Shown in pieces: positions 1 through 19,100 of a DNA stretch of 64,000 nucleotides. This DNA is from Spirodela intermedia (Eukaryota; Streptophyta; Magnoliopsida; Alismatales; Araceae), in the NCBI GenBank assembly GCA_902729315.2, contig LR746273.1, positions 1,493,001 through 1,557,000 of the forward strand, read 5' to 3'. Within the stretch, counting starts at the first letter, position 1. Every line of letters begins with the position of its first letter. The translations under genes were made by a program, and so were the position numbers. The notes below the pieces were generated by a model. The model searched no databases. It was not told the origin of the DNA and worked only from the letters and a program-made list of their open reading frames with translations.

Positions 1-335
1 CGTGAAAATCAGATCCAAAAAGTTCCCAGAGTCATTGAAAGGAATTGCAAATGTACTCAATGGAAGTGGCATCCGCGGAATCCACGACACCAATTAATCG
101 CTCAGTAGTCTCTAGTGTCCAGGAGCACGACATAGGTGCTCAAGGACTTGTTCAAGTACATGCATACCTGGGAAGAACTCCAAAGCTCCAGATGCCCGGG
201 AGTAACGACGAGCAGGATGTGGCCGGCCACCTTTATGTACACCACTCCGGCAAAGGAGAGGGAGGAAGACGAAGAGAAGGCATCCTGAGATTCCAACAAT
301 GGAATTGCCTGCGGCCATCCATACGCAATATACAT
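1..335 (-). CDS. RIC1: RIC1-like Rab GEF subunit, first coding exon only (partial)
   Basis: The coding exon runs from the ATG at 335 down to 168 (56 codons, phase 0) and ends at a GT donor (plus-strand AC at 166-167). The rest of the gene lies left of the window, and 1-167 is intron. The exon starts MYIAYGWPQAIPLLES and ends HLELWSSSQ, matching the conserved start of plant RIC1 / RAB6A-GEF partner 1 proteins, where the protein opens a WD40-type beta-propeller. In yeast and animals Ric1 with Rgp1 activates Rab6/Ypt6 at the Golgi; the plant role is inferred from the family. A Ser-rich insert (residues 21-27) replaces a shorter linker in relatives. It is divergent from the cyclophilin gene, with 995 bp between the two ATGs. 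Identification rests on one exon but the motif match is specific. Confidence 0.8.
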
Positions 336-1330
336 CTTGAATCTTCACAGTGCTGGGTTCCACGATATGCTCAGCGGTAGTCTGAGCAGGCGTGGTGAGG
401 CAAGCACGTAGACACTCGAAAAACCAGAGTGGATATTGATGAATGAGGTAAGGGAAAGAAAGAAAGCTACAATTTCACAAAAATGCCTTGACGAAGGTTT
501 AGAAAAGAATCTGCACGTTCAATTCTCTGCTCCTCACAGAAAATCCCCTCTCCATCCGACCGCCCCCAACCCCGATCACCTATTCTCTTCGTCTCCCTGC
601 ACCCTCCGTCGCCCCTACCAGGTTCGCTGCCACCGGTCACTCATTTGAAAGTGCACCGTCCAAAAAGTGCCCAGCCAAAGCCTGTGCGCCTTTTTCTTCA
701 CTCTCCTCCGCACAGGAAGCGGCTGCAGTAATAATATCAGAAACACAGCCACCGCAATCACCAGAGGTCATCTCCTGCGCCACCAACATGACCTCTTCTT
801 CCCTTCACCAGACCAAGCCCCTGTCCCCGCAGATCCGCCACTTCTACCCCGCTCACAGACTGTAGAGCCGGGATCACACTCTATCGAAGGAAGACCAGAG
901 AAAGTACAGAAGGGGAGGAAGGAATCGAGAAGCAGGCGATTCCCCAAATTGGGGGGCAGGAAACAGTTGGTTGATCGCCATCGGAGGGAACGAGAAAAGG
1001 GGATGGGAGGGCTTTATATATGGCCGGATCTCAGATCGTCGCAGAAGTGAGGAGGGGCCTGATGATAATTTTCAACGAGGGGGCCGCATATTTTTAGAGT
1101 ATATAAGGAAATATATGATAAGTGAGTTTTATAAAACATATTTAAACATTTAAGGGGATTATATAAAAATATGATACAGGATTCAGTGACAGTTTTTAGA
1201 TCTAACGGTTAGGAGGGCGCTACGTTTTCTCTGACTGAGGATGGCTATTTAGCACCAGATCGAAGGGAGAGTCAGTGAGAAAATAGGTGGAGAGGAAGTA
1301 GAGACGGAGAGGAAGAAGAAAGAAATAGGG
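336..1330. other. Divergent promoter region between RIC1-like and cyclophilin genes
   Basis: This region separates two outward-facing start codons. It is moderately GC-rich up to about 1050 and AT-rich from 1060 to 1190. Two TATA-like stretches read toward the cyclophilin gene, one near 1014 and one at 1162-1168. The purine-rich stretch 1255-1330 directly before the ATG looks like a 5' leader. Short ORFs here resemble no protein I know. Confidence 0.5.
1162..1168 (+). promoter_or_regulatory. Candidate TATA box for the cyclophilin gene
   Basis: TATAAAA lies 163 bp before the cyclophilin ATG, which would give a leader of roughly 130-140 nt. A second TATATA near 1014 is an alternative. Seen in sequence; function is inferred. 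Confidence 0.35.
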
Positions 1331-6053
<4,723 letters not shown>

Positions 6054-6603
6054 ACCCTCCTCTGTTACTACCACCAGTTTAATTTAGGAATGAGGTGAGG
6101 AACGACGACTACTGCTTGATGTTCTATCTTAACATTACCGTTATCTACGTTGGTCAACTGTGAGAGAAAACTCCTCTTGCCCACTTTGCCCAATTACCAG
6201 TTCTGGGCTTGGAGGATCTGCTTTTGGAACTTATTGGGGCGTTGACTCTTGGGTCAGTGAGGGAGTCTTATCAAAACCTGCCCACCTGCTTCGAATCTGA
6301 TTGGGCGGTTGCTGAGTCGAAGTTGGGTCTTACCGGTTGTCAGGCTCTTGGATAAGTGGGCCCAAATTGACGCAATTCACATCGCCTTGATGGACGTCCG
6401 GCTGTTCAATTCACATGGGCTTTGACTTTCAGGTTTAGCATCGAACGCAGCCAACCCTAGTCTTCTAATCGGCCCGGGCCCGGCCCGCCCCTCTCAACTT
6501 CCCTCCAGGAAGAAGGCCACACCGTCTAGGAACAACACCATCAGGTTCCCAGATTTATTGGAGAGAGAAGACCTGGTTTCATCAGCCATGGAGGAGGATA
6601 CAT
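6054..6603. other. Convergent 3' intergenic region
   Basis: This sits between the stop codons of the cyclophilin (+) and the peroxidase (-) and should hold both 3' UTRs. A GC-rich patch near 6470-6490 is made of GGCCCGGGC-type sequence. I see no gene in it. Confidence 0.5.
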
Positions 6604-8362
6604 TTACTTGGCTCTCTTGTAAAAGATAAGGCAGAAGCTCAGGGCAATGGCGGCGGCAATGGTGGCACCAAGAGCACCCTGAACGTATAACCGGCGGGCT
6701 GGGCCTGGTGGGGTGAAACCCAGCTCGGAGAGCTTCTTGTGCGACTCGGCGTAGTCCCTGAAGAATGCTTCCTCGTCCTGCCAAACCCAAGTGACGGTAA
6801 GTCAATTAGAATATATCTAAAAGCTAACAAAAATGGTGGGGGGAAAGGTTGACCACTATTACTAGTGATGTCAACGGACGAAGGGATATCTAATCCCGGT
6901 CCTTTTGGGGCCTCAAAGTCAACCCCATAGGAGAAAATTCGGCCATTATTTCTGATGATCAACGTTAATTAAGAATACCTTGGAATAGAGGTCCACATAG
7001 TGCCGGAGTGCGGGGTCTGCAACCAGGGCTTTGTCGGTGGGCAGCTTCAGCAGTTCCTCCTTTTCACCGGCCACCAGGTTTCTAGAAGAGCCCAGAGAGT
7101 CAGAGCTGACTTATCATGCGAGTGGAGAGGGAGATGGAGTTGACTTTGGATGAGCTCACAAGAAGTAGGAGTTGTCAAACTTGAGAGGGTCCTCCGTCCA
7201 CTTGCCCTCAAAGCTGGACCTCTCTCGGTGCGCCTGCCCCTGTTGAAGTGTCGTCTTCAAAAAATGTTTCCAATTTTGGAAAATTATTTCTATATTTAAA
7301 TTTATTTCTAAATTATTTACATTTATGGTGTCAAATTTATCAAAAAACCCTCATTTTAATGAGATATTATGTTATCACCAGTGTGTGCCCGCCGGAGAGC
7401 GCCACAATGTCCTTGTCGGAGAGCCCCATGCGACCGAAGACCTCCCTCAAGTGGGCCGCGCCTGCAATAATGGGCTCATCGGTGACCCGTGAGTGTAGTG
7501 AACGGACATAGCCCAATAGCATGATGGGCCGTGGTGCTCTCAGGGTTATCGATCACGCGAGGTGATGAGAGAGAAAAGTATATTATCATAAATTCATAAA
7601 TTTGCTCAGAGGGAATGGAGGTAAATAAACCTCGTGTAGCATCAGGAAGTCTTCCTTCTTCAGGGGAGCTCGACGAGTCCTGAGAGAGAAGGGAGGGGAC
7701 GGGGGTAGTTGCTGCTATCATTGTGTAGAAGTCAACTGAAGAAGAGCGGAGCCCTTACCGGTCTGCCAGGAATAAAGTCAACGGTGGGTCCCCCGGTGAT
7801 CTCGACTGCAACAACGCCGGCGAGCTGACGAGGAAGATCGGGTCAGCCTGAGACGGCCTTTTTCATATGAAAATCCTAAAAATAGCAATAAACAATGGAA
7901 AAGACCTGGAAAAGGTCAGCGTGGGATATTCTTGGGCACTTGGCACTCACTGACTCTGGGGAAGAACAGGGGAGATCGAAGGGAGTTAGGAATGCAGCCC
8001 ATGAAAAAGGAGTAATATTTCATGCGGCGGTGGAGCTCACCGCACAAGTCAACGGCTGTCTTCAGGCCGGAGTTAGCGGCGTGGTTGAGCTCAGCCTCGT
8101 TTCTAATGGAGCCGTTGGGGCCGCCGGTGCCCGTTCTGAGGTCGTAGGTGCCGGCATCGTGCCATCTGAGAGAGGAGGCACCCGCGGACATGTGGGCAGC
8201 AGGGGGCGAAACAGAGAGAGAGAGAGAGAGAGAGTGGAGGGAGACTCACGCGAGGCGAAGCATGAGGGGAGCACACTTCTCGCGGGAGATGAGAACGCGG
8301 AGCTCCCTCCGGGCCTTCTCGATCTCCTTGCGGTACTCCGCATCCACCACCGGGTTCGCCAT
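6604..8362 (-). CDS. APX3: Peroxisomal membrane ascorbate peroxidase
   Basis: Nine exons on the minus strand: 8250-8362, 8041-8165, 7906-7955, 7759-7824, 7631-7679, 7379-7461, 7160-7239, 6979-7081, 6604-6777; 280 aa, phases agree. It reduces H2O2 with ascorbate. The distal haem pocket is LRLAWHDAGT (Arg36, Trp39, His40) and the proximal ligand is His160 in [12 protein letters not shown]. After the peroxidase domain comes a hinge FTPPGPARR, a single C-terminal hydrophobic segment (about 255-275) and a basic tail YKRAK. That tail-anchored layout marks the peroxisomal APX3/APX5 class rather than the cytosolic forms, which lack the anchor. Length is close to Arabidopsis APX3 (287 aa). The first intron has a (GA)n run near 8211-8234. 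Confidence 0.95.
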
Positions 8363-8585
8363 TGGACTGGAAGGGGAGGAAGAGAGAGAGGCAGAGAGCC
8401 AGGGGTATGAGAGGGACCTCCCCAGCTCGTCCTCCATCTCTTTATACGAAAGCCCATCAGCAGGTAGGAGGGCGCAAGGAAAGAAAAGGATCACTTTCCT
8501 CACAGGGAGAGGGCGCGGAGAGGTATCATCGTTAGGGAAAACGTGCAAGAAAACACGACTCATTAGCTGAATACTGGGAATACCG

Positions 8586-8989
<404 letters not shown>

Positions 8990-10615
8990 CTAAAAGTAAG
9001 GGTTGACCAAGCCATCCTTGCCAGATCTGAGAAATCTGATCTAGATTCATCGCCCCTTTTTCTCTTCTCAGTCCATGACCTCTCATTTTCTTGGCCTCTC
9101 TATCTATCCTTCATTAGAATGAGCATTAATCAGTAAACCTAAATTTCTTGAGGAGATGACTTGACTCACTACTATTTACGAGTATTTTACAATTCAGATT
9201 AAACATAACTTATGATATTTTTGATTGAATAAATTAATGACTAATAACACCTATAGAAAATCATACTCATCAAATGGCATCGTTGCCAAAGAATTTTGAG
9301 TGCTAAATGATTCTATGCATGTTGTTTACAATGAAAATATTTATAGTTTCTTGAGTTTTATCTTACATAAGACAAGGTGACGTGGATATTAATCAACTAC
9401 TTAGAGAGATTTTAATGAACAAGGTAAGTGAGATTTGAAGTATTTTGTCGCAAATATATCAAGTAAATTTTCAACGAATTTTAGAGAAATTGACTTGATT
9501 AATATCCATTGAATCGTGTCGTTTACCTTTCTTTGTTGAATATGGTAAGTTTATTTCAGCAAAATCAACCTTGAGATAATAGCCTCTTAAGAGTATTAAA
9601 ATGATTTCATATAATTTCTTTTAATACATTGAATTAAATACATTTGAAATTTCAATTGTTCTCTTTATCTTAGTAAAAGGTGAATTGCTCAAAATAGTTA
9701 AAGCATGTGCTTGCAAATATTGAAAGTCTAATGTGCAGGACTGATTAAATATATTAATCTATGAACATATTTGAAATTAATTTCCTAACCTCTATTTTGT
9801 GTTGTGACTTCTATTAATAGTCATATTGAATAGCTATTGAGAGAATATAAGGCATGAGAAACCTTAAGTAGAAAAATTAGCTTCAGAATGAGTAAAAATC
9901 TCGAAACTCAATTATAAATCTTGACTTGTTTTTCTGAATTACATGATTTTTCTGAAACTTTGATCAATCATAATTGTTGTATATCCGTGAAATAATTGGC
10001 TGAAATTCTGATAATTAGTTTTGGTGAGTAAGATCTTGTATTGGCTATTTGTTTTAAACAACTAACAAGTTCTGATTTTTTTTCAAAGAATCAAAGTGGA
10101 GACCTTAAAAATAAGGACATAGATAGTAGTTTACAAGTTAACTATTTATTGTGTATGATCAATATATACAAAAATTGCTTGTCATTTCTCTGTTCATATT
10201 CCTTGTTAAAGATTAACTCTATTTTCTAAAAATAGTTAATTTTGAATATTTCCATGCAATTTTATTCATTGTGGTCACTGAGAACTTTATACAGGTCTTG
10301 TTAGTTAAAATATATAGGACTGTCATAATTACAAGTATATAGATTAATAACATATTAACATAACTCCAAAATTTGGATTAGAACAAATTAACATAACTCC
10401 AGAGTAAGATAGGCTATCAAAAAATTAAAACACATGCGCTCCAAAACCAATTTATTAGAGATTTTTTCGAATAAAATTCAGTCTAAAACTATATGAGATA
10501 TCCATAAGTGAATCACCAACGGCTACATTTGATATCTAACTCCACTACAGCGCCCAATGTCCGAACTAGAGAAAGCTCAGTCACCTCCACGACTGAGGTT
10601 TTCCCTTCCAGAAGC
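8990..10615. other. AT-rich intergenic region, no gene seen
   Basis: 1.6 kb of AT-rich sequence between the peroxidase upstream region and the 3' end of the strictosidine synthase-like gene. All ORFs are short and resemble nothing I know. A short direct repeat (TTAACATAACTCCA) occurs near 10346 and 10387. It may be degraded repeat DNA. Confidence 0.4.
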
Positions 10616-12593
10616 TCATTGTTTGCCTGCCGCGAGCTCGTCCAGGGGAATCCGGCTGATGTAGCTCTTCACTAGGGAGCCGTAGTACAGATGTCTTCCT
10701 ACCCTGAGGCCGCCGGTTAAGAGCGACAGCTCCCGGTCTGTGTACAGCGCCAGCGGCTCTCCCTCCGAGCTCACGGACAGAACCCCGGCACCCTTCAGCA
10801 TATGGTGGGGAAGATCCGCGAACTCCAATGAGACTACGGCCATCTTTCTCAGCATCGGATACCGAAACATGAGGTCCCAGCCCTTGCCATTCCCCTGAGA
10901 GTAGACAGTCAGTCGACGATCAGATCAGAGCTGGCTATGGCCGGAGTCGACGAGTTCGCCGGAGGAGAGCTGTGAGGAACAGAGGAAGGGCCTCGTTACC
11001 GCAGCGAGACCGATCCAGAAACGCCCCTCGTCGTCGTATCGGATGTTGTCTGGAAACCCGGGCAAGCTGTCGACGAAGTGATCCACCGCTCCCTTCTTCT
11101 CTCCGCGGACGTGGTACCTTCTGCACCTCCTCCTGCCAGGGAGAAGTTCGAGGATGAGTACGATAGATGGACTGTGGGGACGAGGAAACAACCGAACGGA
11201 TGAACTCTACGGTTTCGTAGGCAGTTTATGTCAAAAACGGCTCTCCCACCGCGATAAAACTTACAAGGGAGTCTCGCAGAAGATCACCGAGCTTTGATCT
11301 GGCGACATGGCGACGCCGTTGGCGAAGTAGAGCCCGCTGAGGAGCACCTCCGTGCGGGCGGTGGCGGGGTCGAAGCTCATCAGCCGCCCGTGTGGCCGGC
11401 CCTCAATGATATCCAGCATGTGGGTCGCGAGGTTATACTTGTAGGATGCATCGGTGAAGTAGACTGTCCCATCTGAGGCGACGTCTACGCCGTCCGCCAC
11501 ACCAAATCTCAAACCATCGGCCTCCTCCGCCAGTAGGCGGACCGCCCTGTCCTCGCCGACGCTCACCAGCCCCTGTAATCGCCAATCATAGCAAGGTTAA
11601 CCTATATAAAATATAATACTAGAAAACATCATCTTCGTACAATATTGTAACATAAAAGCGTATGATATGATGACGACATTATAAGTTAGAGAAAACCCAT
11701 TAACAAATTATGCCATCAATGGTTTGCCCATGAGGGAAAGTAGAGATTTCCTAATTTCTTGGACGGGCCTGGTGACGTTGAAAAACCGGCGCCGACATGA
11801 CCGCCGACGTTAGAGTTAAAAAACTATTATTCAATGGCATTTACTACTCCGATATGGCAGAAATGACTGAAATATAAAACTTTCCCATCATACGAATACC
11901 TATGAAATTTTAATTATTAACTATTATTATGAATAGTTTATTACTATTAAAGTCAAAACAATAGATATTCACATTAGATTAAAGTCAAAAGCATAGGTAG
12001 ACGGAGATTCTAGTAAGATGACATGATCTCGTTAGAGGGTTAAATCCAGATGAGATGTTCACATTAGAGGGTTAAATCCAGAGTAAATCCATGCAGATAA
12101 AGCATCTTACAATCTTCGAGTATGAATTTCTAAGAATCCTTCGAAATACGCGCCATCACTGCTTCGGAAATGAAGGAATCGAGTCGTGTACCTTGTAAGC
12201 CGAGGCGACGAGAAGCTGCCTGTCGGGGCCGAAGGCAATTCCCAGCGGCCGCCCTCCGACATACGCCCAATCCTCTACAACCTCCTTCGCCGTCTCCCCT
12301 TCCTTCCGCAGCTTAATCCGCCTGACCCACCCGTCGACGCAACTCGTGTAGAGGAATCCGGAGGCGGCGTCGTAGGCCAGGTCCTCCGGACCCGGCAAGA
12401 GCCCTTCTCCGACCTTCTCCGACGCCTTGAGGATGCCGCTGTGAATCTCCGGCACGGAGATGGTCTGATCGCTGTAGTCCCCAGGGAGCGGGGCCGGCTC
12501 AAGATCCTCCGACCAGTAGAGAGCGACGAGGACAGAGGCGGCGGCGGCGACCAGCGCGGCGAGGACGAACCCGAGGACCGTCGGCTTCGTCAT
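10616..12593 (-). CDS. Strictosidine synthase-like protein (SSL), membrane-anchored
   Basis: Four exons: 12192-12593, 11265-11572, 11000-11132, 10616-10894; 373 aa, phases agree. The N-terminus (about residues 6-27) is a hydrophobic signal/anchor, followed by the six-bladed propeller shared with strictosidine synthase and animal APMAP. Landmarks are GPEDLAYD, GRPLGIAFG, GVADGVDVASDGTVYFTDAS, GLYFANGVAMS, PGFPDNIRYDDEGRFWIGL and the terminal propeller strand GSLVKSYISRI. These are the signatures of plant SSL4-7 proteins. Most family members are not true strictosidine synthases; the substrate is unknown and no alkaloid role should be assumed. Intron 1 contains a 19-bp direct repeat. Confidence 0.93.
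12032..12082. repeat. 19-bp direct repeat in SSL intron 1
   Basis: TTAGAGGGTTAAATCCAGA occurs at 12032-12050 and again at 12064-12082, 32 bp apart. Confidence 0.9.
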
Positions 12594-13152
12594 GGCTGGA
12601 AACGATTCTTTCGGGGACGATACAAACGGCAAGGATCTCTCTGGTAGGTCTGTGGATAATATCAACCTCCCCAGGAGGAGAAGGTCAGACTTAACAACCC
12701 TCAGCAACCGCCAAGAGCCCTGCACCTGCGTTGTCAATCTCTCGGTGTCCCACTGGAACCTCCAGAGAGACGCGTAGGTGTCAACAAGGATCTCTCTCTC
12801 TCTCTCACACACACACACATACTCTCTCTCTCACTCTCTTCAGAGCCCCATCCAGCTCATTCTGGTCCAAACTTCAGTAATTCAGAACCGAATTTCCAAA
12901 GTCTATTTCACATGGCATCTCTCTCTCTCTCTCTCTCTGTGTCTCTCTCTCTCTATCTCTACCGAGAAGAACATTTGCGCACCAATAATTAGCAACAGCA
13001 CGTCGGCTTAAAAATAATTTACATCCGACTTGAACAAAAAGCCGCCGCAGAAGGGGAAGGTCAGACTATACAGGCGGGTGAGGATGAGGATGATAAGCAT
13101 GAAATCACACACCCCATGACCAAAAAAAATAAACCTTGATTTGGAAGGGGCA
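12594..13152. other. SSL upstream region / RAD17 3' flank with CT and CA tracts
   Basis: This region lies between two same-strand genes. It holds short (CT)n, (CA)n and (CT)n tracts at about 12788-12840 and 12920-12956, reading GA/TG on the SSL coding strand and probably within its leader or promoter. The right part should be the RAD17 3' UTR. No further gene is seen. Confidence 0.5.
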
Positions 13153-16100
13153 TTACCATTCTTGGATGTCATCCTCCTCCTCCTCACCCCCATCCAACGC
13201 GACGCCTCCCCCGGGGCCATCCGGCCGCACCAGCCCCAGCCATCTCGCCATGGGCTTGTGTTCAGCAGCCAGCTCTCCTATACTGACCAGAGTCTGCAAG
13301 CCGCAGTGGGCTTGAAGCTCAAACCTCTCCGACGCCATGAGAGCCTGCGAGCTCCACACCAAAGGAATGATAATTACAGTCCGAATCTAGGGTTCTACGG
13401 CGGAGAAGAAGACGGGTGGGACCACCTTGTTGCGCCTGGATGACTGCTCAACCTCCCAAAGTCTGGGGCGCCGAATCGAATGCCACCTAGAGGAAAGGAG
13501 ACAAATCATTACCAGAGAGATCTGAATGAGCAGGGTGGGGGTGGAGATTGTTACCTGGACGTTGAAGGCTGTGAGTTTCCGAACAAAACACCCCGGACGG
13601 AAACACAGGTAGCAGCAGACTGCGAGAGGGCTTCAGGCCCATGGCTTCCCTTCACCATCTGAGCCCGCGCTGGGGAGAAAGAGGCGGAGAGGAGACGGTC
13701 GGCGTCGCTGAGGTAGGAGGCTATGATCCAGGCATCGTCCGCTGCTTCATCGCTCAAGAAATCAAGCACTGAGAGTAGCAGACAAGACATATCAGTGCTA
13801 GGATATGAAGCCATCGTTAGGTTTCTCATGAATATGGAATGATGATGAGGGGTGACAAGATGGATTTTGTCTGCGGTCAAGTATGGGAGCTTATTGAGGA
13901 AGTGGGGAATCATAAAGATCAAACCAAACCCAGTTGTTAGTTGTTCTGAGTTTGATTGATCCAGCTACCACATATGGAATGCATAGTGGAAGCTGATTGG
14001 ATCACACATAAACTGGTTTAGAATATTAGCCAGATCGGAAAGAGCAAAGACTTGAATCCATCCAACTCAATCTCATATCACAAAGTCGCAGCCAGGTTAC
14101 AAGATTCTAATCGGATCAGTGTAACTGTGATGGAACTAGATCAAGTTGGGTCAGAAAAAAGGGGAGAAGAGCGTCCTAACTCTAAATTTTTCCTCCCAGA
14201 CTCCCAAGCCACTTCGATTGGATGCAACCAAGGTGAGAGATTAAAAAAATCCCATTTTTTTTATAAGAAAACCATTGTTTATGCTTGATTGGAGACTCGT
14301 ACAAAGTTTAGGAATAACCGAGTTCTTGAAAGAAATGATTCATGTGATTGCAACATTGGACAAGTGATGAAGGCAATCATCTGAATCTTCTTTGTTTATG
14401 TTTGCATTATTTTGGTTATGTCACCGGACACACAAAACATATCGCTAGCTAAGATCCAGGATCAAGGAAAATACTGCTCAAAGCATACCAAAAATAGAAA
14501 TGCAAGACAATGATAGTATGATTACCATTCTCATGGAGAAAATCGACGACTGGCCTTGCTTGAGCATGAGCTTGGCTAAGGATATCTTCTGGAGCATCCA
14601 TTTTAAGTGGAAGTCTCATAAGCCCGTCCTTCAGGACACCCTTTTGCATTCCTGAATCATATTACAACATACCATAAAAGGATGAAGAGAAAATATAATG
14701 TCAAAGTATATCGGTTACTGCTGGATAATTGTCTTTATTTTTATTCATGTTTGGTTCCATCTGATGTCCAGAGAGGAGAGTTTTTTTTACGAACGAGAAG
14801 CTGCACCCTTCAAGTGATAGGCAGATATTATGCAATTACTCGCCTTAGGCAGTCATAGGCAGTTGCTCAAAACGGATCTTCCCAAGTTGTAAGACCAAAA
14901 AACCCACCAACATGAGTGGGACTCTACTTGGCCCGGAATTTCAGTTCCTACCTGAAAAGTTTCATGGTATCAGAGAAGTTGATAAAGATCGACTCCCCCT
15001 GGGGTAATTCCAAATTATATTTTTCCTTTCAGTCTCCCCCTAGGCTTATAAGCTTCCTTTGGTCATAATATGTCATTCCTCATATTATCTTTCTTTTATG
15101 TACTCAATCATCTCTTTCCACATCCATAAAGCCATATTTCTTCATCATGTCGTTCATCAGGGAGTTCAATGACCCTACGGGGTTCAATGTTCCTGAGGTT
15201 AATCTCAGAATCTTAACAAAAATCTGTGTTAATCGGATGGCTGCGGTCAGACATGATTTCTGATAACCATAAGGCCCATCAAATCTCATACTATGTCCTG
15301 CGACCCCAAAGGAACAAAAACTTTAAACACAGAAGTTTGAGAATTACATCCATCTTTCCCTACAGCATTATCTTGGACCTGTAAGTTAGGGTGATGCCAA
15401 TTTACAAAAGCAGTAAACGCAAGATATTGTAAGTCATCCATGCATCATAGACTCAGACAGCAATGGATAGTGCAACTAGCAAAGGATGCCACCCTTGCAT
15501 CACGCAATGCCAAATAGATAAGGAAATGGATCAGAATATACCCAGGGAAGATGGATCTCCATTCACCCTCTTGTTGTGCAGAAATTTTCCCAAGGCGTGA
15601 AACATAGTGAGTGTCTCGTCTCTACCAAATGGTATGTTAACTCCTCCACTTGAACCATAGTCTATGTCAATGACTAGAGACGACAAGGCAGTAAGATCTG
15701 AATTTCCATCAAGATGGGCAACCGATTCCTTTGATTTAGGACTGAAAAGAAATTGCTCCGGCCTAAGACAAAAGTATTGCAATGATGTTATTGCATGCCG
15801 GATGTCACCCTGACTCAATCTCGCAATCTGATTCAAGACTACTTCAGGCACATTATACCCCTCTTTTTGGCATATAAGGGAAAGAGTTTTTTTGATCGAA
15901 TTAACTGTAAGAGGATTGAAACACACCTGTGACACAGAACAATTCAAGTAAGTTATAATTAAGTTCAGCATCTGGGATAAACTTATTCAGACAAATATTA
16001 CCTTGTATGCTCCAGCTCTCTCCAGGGATGACACTAGTTCCTCCATATATCCTCTAACGTCACTAGAATCGTCCTTAGAATATTCTGTTACCAAAATAAC

Positions 16101-19100
16101 TGTTGGAACTTGAGTTGAACAGACCAGAACGCGTAAGCACTCACATAATCTTCCATGAGCAACTTTTCCATTCGTCACAGGAAGATCATCAATTAACATA
16201 ATAATAGGTTTTCTCAATCCATTTACATAAGTTGATGGAAACACAGGATACTTTCTCACGGTATCCACAAATGTCTCGAACTCATCCAGTTTTGACATGT
16301 AGCTCACACCTATTCACATAAAATAACGCAACACAAAATCACATGATATGAAAATAGCCACAGAACTTGGGCCGATTTGCCAAGTGACCAGAGGAGGAAA
16401 AACCGAAAAAGAAACAAAACCTGAATTAGAGTTGTGCATGTGCTCTTTCCAGAGAGTTGGTGTGGGAGTCTTCCATTCACACAGTTCAGCTTCAAGTTGT
16501 GAACTGATAACATGGATGACAGCCTGCAATGGATGTAAGAGCTTTCATGAATAGAAAATAAATGATATGAACTATTCTTACATGCGCAAGCTATACCTTC
16601 CCAAAATGTCATGGTCCATCATCACTGTCAATGGTCATCTACCAAATGAGTGGACGGGTGTATAATAAAAAAGTAAAGAGAAAACTTCTTCCACAAAACT
16701 CCTTGCACCATCCTAGCTTAATGCATAAAATGATTTGGGTGAGATGAAGAAAATAGAGACTTGGAAATACTCTCAAGCGAGTTTCTGAGAAAGCATTCAA
16801 GGTTGATTCATCACATATAGAATAAAGACTTAAAGAGTTAATAAGATGATGTTGTCCAACATTTGACTATCAGATGATATCACATGCACAAAACAAAACG
16901 GCGAACCTTCAGAACAAATAATCTTAAAAACAGCAACTATTAAGATATACACTAACAGTGAAGAGGCATTTACTGGAAATTATTTATATATCAAAGAAAA
17001 TTGTTGCTTACCCATCGAACAACCAACACACAAGTTAGGATACCAAGGAAACATTATTAACGAAATAAAATGCTACAATGTATAACACCAAACGTACCGA
17101 TTTCCCAACTCCAGCTTGTCCAGTTATGAGAAGAGTATAATTGTGCATACCTTCCTGTAAATAAAGTATAAGACTTGGTTAAGCATACGACCTATAAGAA
17201 AATTGAGGGCCTTTATTCGGACACAACAAAAAAAAGATAACTAGGAGAAAACTATTGGAAATTGTGATATAAAGGAACCAACAAACAGTTGTCAGACGAA
17301 ATAACGCAAAACAACATGTACTTCGCAGTCAATCTAACATCTAGAAACATAAGGAGAAATTATTGTTCATCAGTCTCGGTTAAACATTGCTCACAAGTTA
17401 ACGGTTCCCGGAAGAGCCATTGCGTTAATCGCATGTTTTCATTGTTTACAGTGTTCAACCTTCAACATCATCGAAAAGTGCATCATAACTTATGTGGATA
17501 AAGTAAACAATGATGACTAGACAGCAGAGTGTTAATAATCCCAAGTCCTGGCCAGAAGCTGACGACCTATGGAAGTATGATCATGGAAGAAGAGAAAAGG
17601 GAACAAAAAACAAGTGATAGGATTATTTACATTAAGGTTCAAAAGTTAACTTCAAAGAAATATATCAAGAACAGTACGACATTGGTTACCAAAATAGTAC
17701 CCAATAATTTCAACAAAAAAGATTACATGAAAACATATTAATTTAACGTATATCTGTTAAATATACAGAAGAAACTATGGTAGAAGCGTCAGTTCAGAGG
17801 AGAAGGAACAAAAATCCCAAGCAATCCCAGTTGAGGCAAAAGATTTTGAGGAATTTATCATTCAGGTTTGACAAACAAGATCTTACTTCAAAGGCTCTAA
17901 ACGGTCATAAAATAATGCGCTTACAGTTATGAATTAATTTATAGAAGAAATTAATGCTTACAATCAACCAGACTAAAAATTACCTTTGGTGCATTTATTC
18001 TCTCTTCCAGCCAGACTCGCACTTCCTCTACCTGGGATACAAAAAAAATGGCATAAATCAGAAGAAAAATACAACTACAATTAAGGCAAGCACATAAAGT
18101 ACATAAAAGAAAATGAAACTTTATGCAAGAGAATATACGTAGACATTTACTATGCAGGCCCTGTTTGGATAACCAATGTTGCCATTCAGGGCCACCATTA
18201 AACATAAGCGGCTTATAGCACAGATGCTCAGTCCAATCGACGAATCTCTCTCATTATATAGGTGAAAAAGAATTTTGGAAAACTTTCAAGTGTAACTCGC
18301 AAATCCCAGTGTACAATGCATCGAAATAGATAAAGAATGTGTGTTTGTGTTTATCCATGACCAAGAAGACTGATTCAACTTGGAATCTGATCATTCATAA
18401 CAGATATCACGAAAATGCATGCAGCCATACAAAAAAGTTCAAGATTTTCCCGGTTCAACATCACAAAAGCAGACAAGGATTTTAATATTTTGTGCGACCC
18501 TGAGCAAAGGATACACAGGATAGCAAACGAGAAAGGCAAGGTAACTTCAAAGACTGATAACCTTCTTTTTATACACAGCAAGCTCTGCAATGGAACGCGG
18601 TCTATGCTTGTCGACCCACAGCTCATTCATACCTGCACTATCAGAAGCTGATTTACATTTTCCTACACTTCCCACAGCATAGACTAGGAGTAAAGCAGTC
18701 ACACAAACATGATGGTAGGATACAAGAAACAATTGAGCATCATAATGAAATCCCAGAAGAAACCCAGGTTTTGTGATTAGAAATAATAATCAGGCAAACC
18801 AAAGTTTTAAAAAAATCCCCAAAACAATAAAATGAGCCAAGCTAAAAATTGCACATATCCATAAATTCGTTATTTTTTTGCTGTTTTCTTCCACGCTAAT
18901 GCTTCTCAAAATAAAACCTTTGAAATTAATGTTATTGATGGAATAGTTGATGAAAAAAGCATCAAAGGGAAACACCCTAATTACATACCTGATGCCTCAC
19001 AATGTTGATTTTCTAGGTATGAATTTGTTAACATACTGTAAGGTTTTTCTCACATTGAGAGTCACCGGAAGAGCAAGGCAGTTCTAGTTTAGACAGGCCA

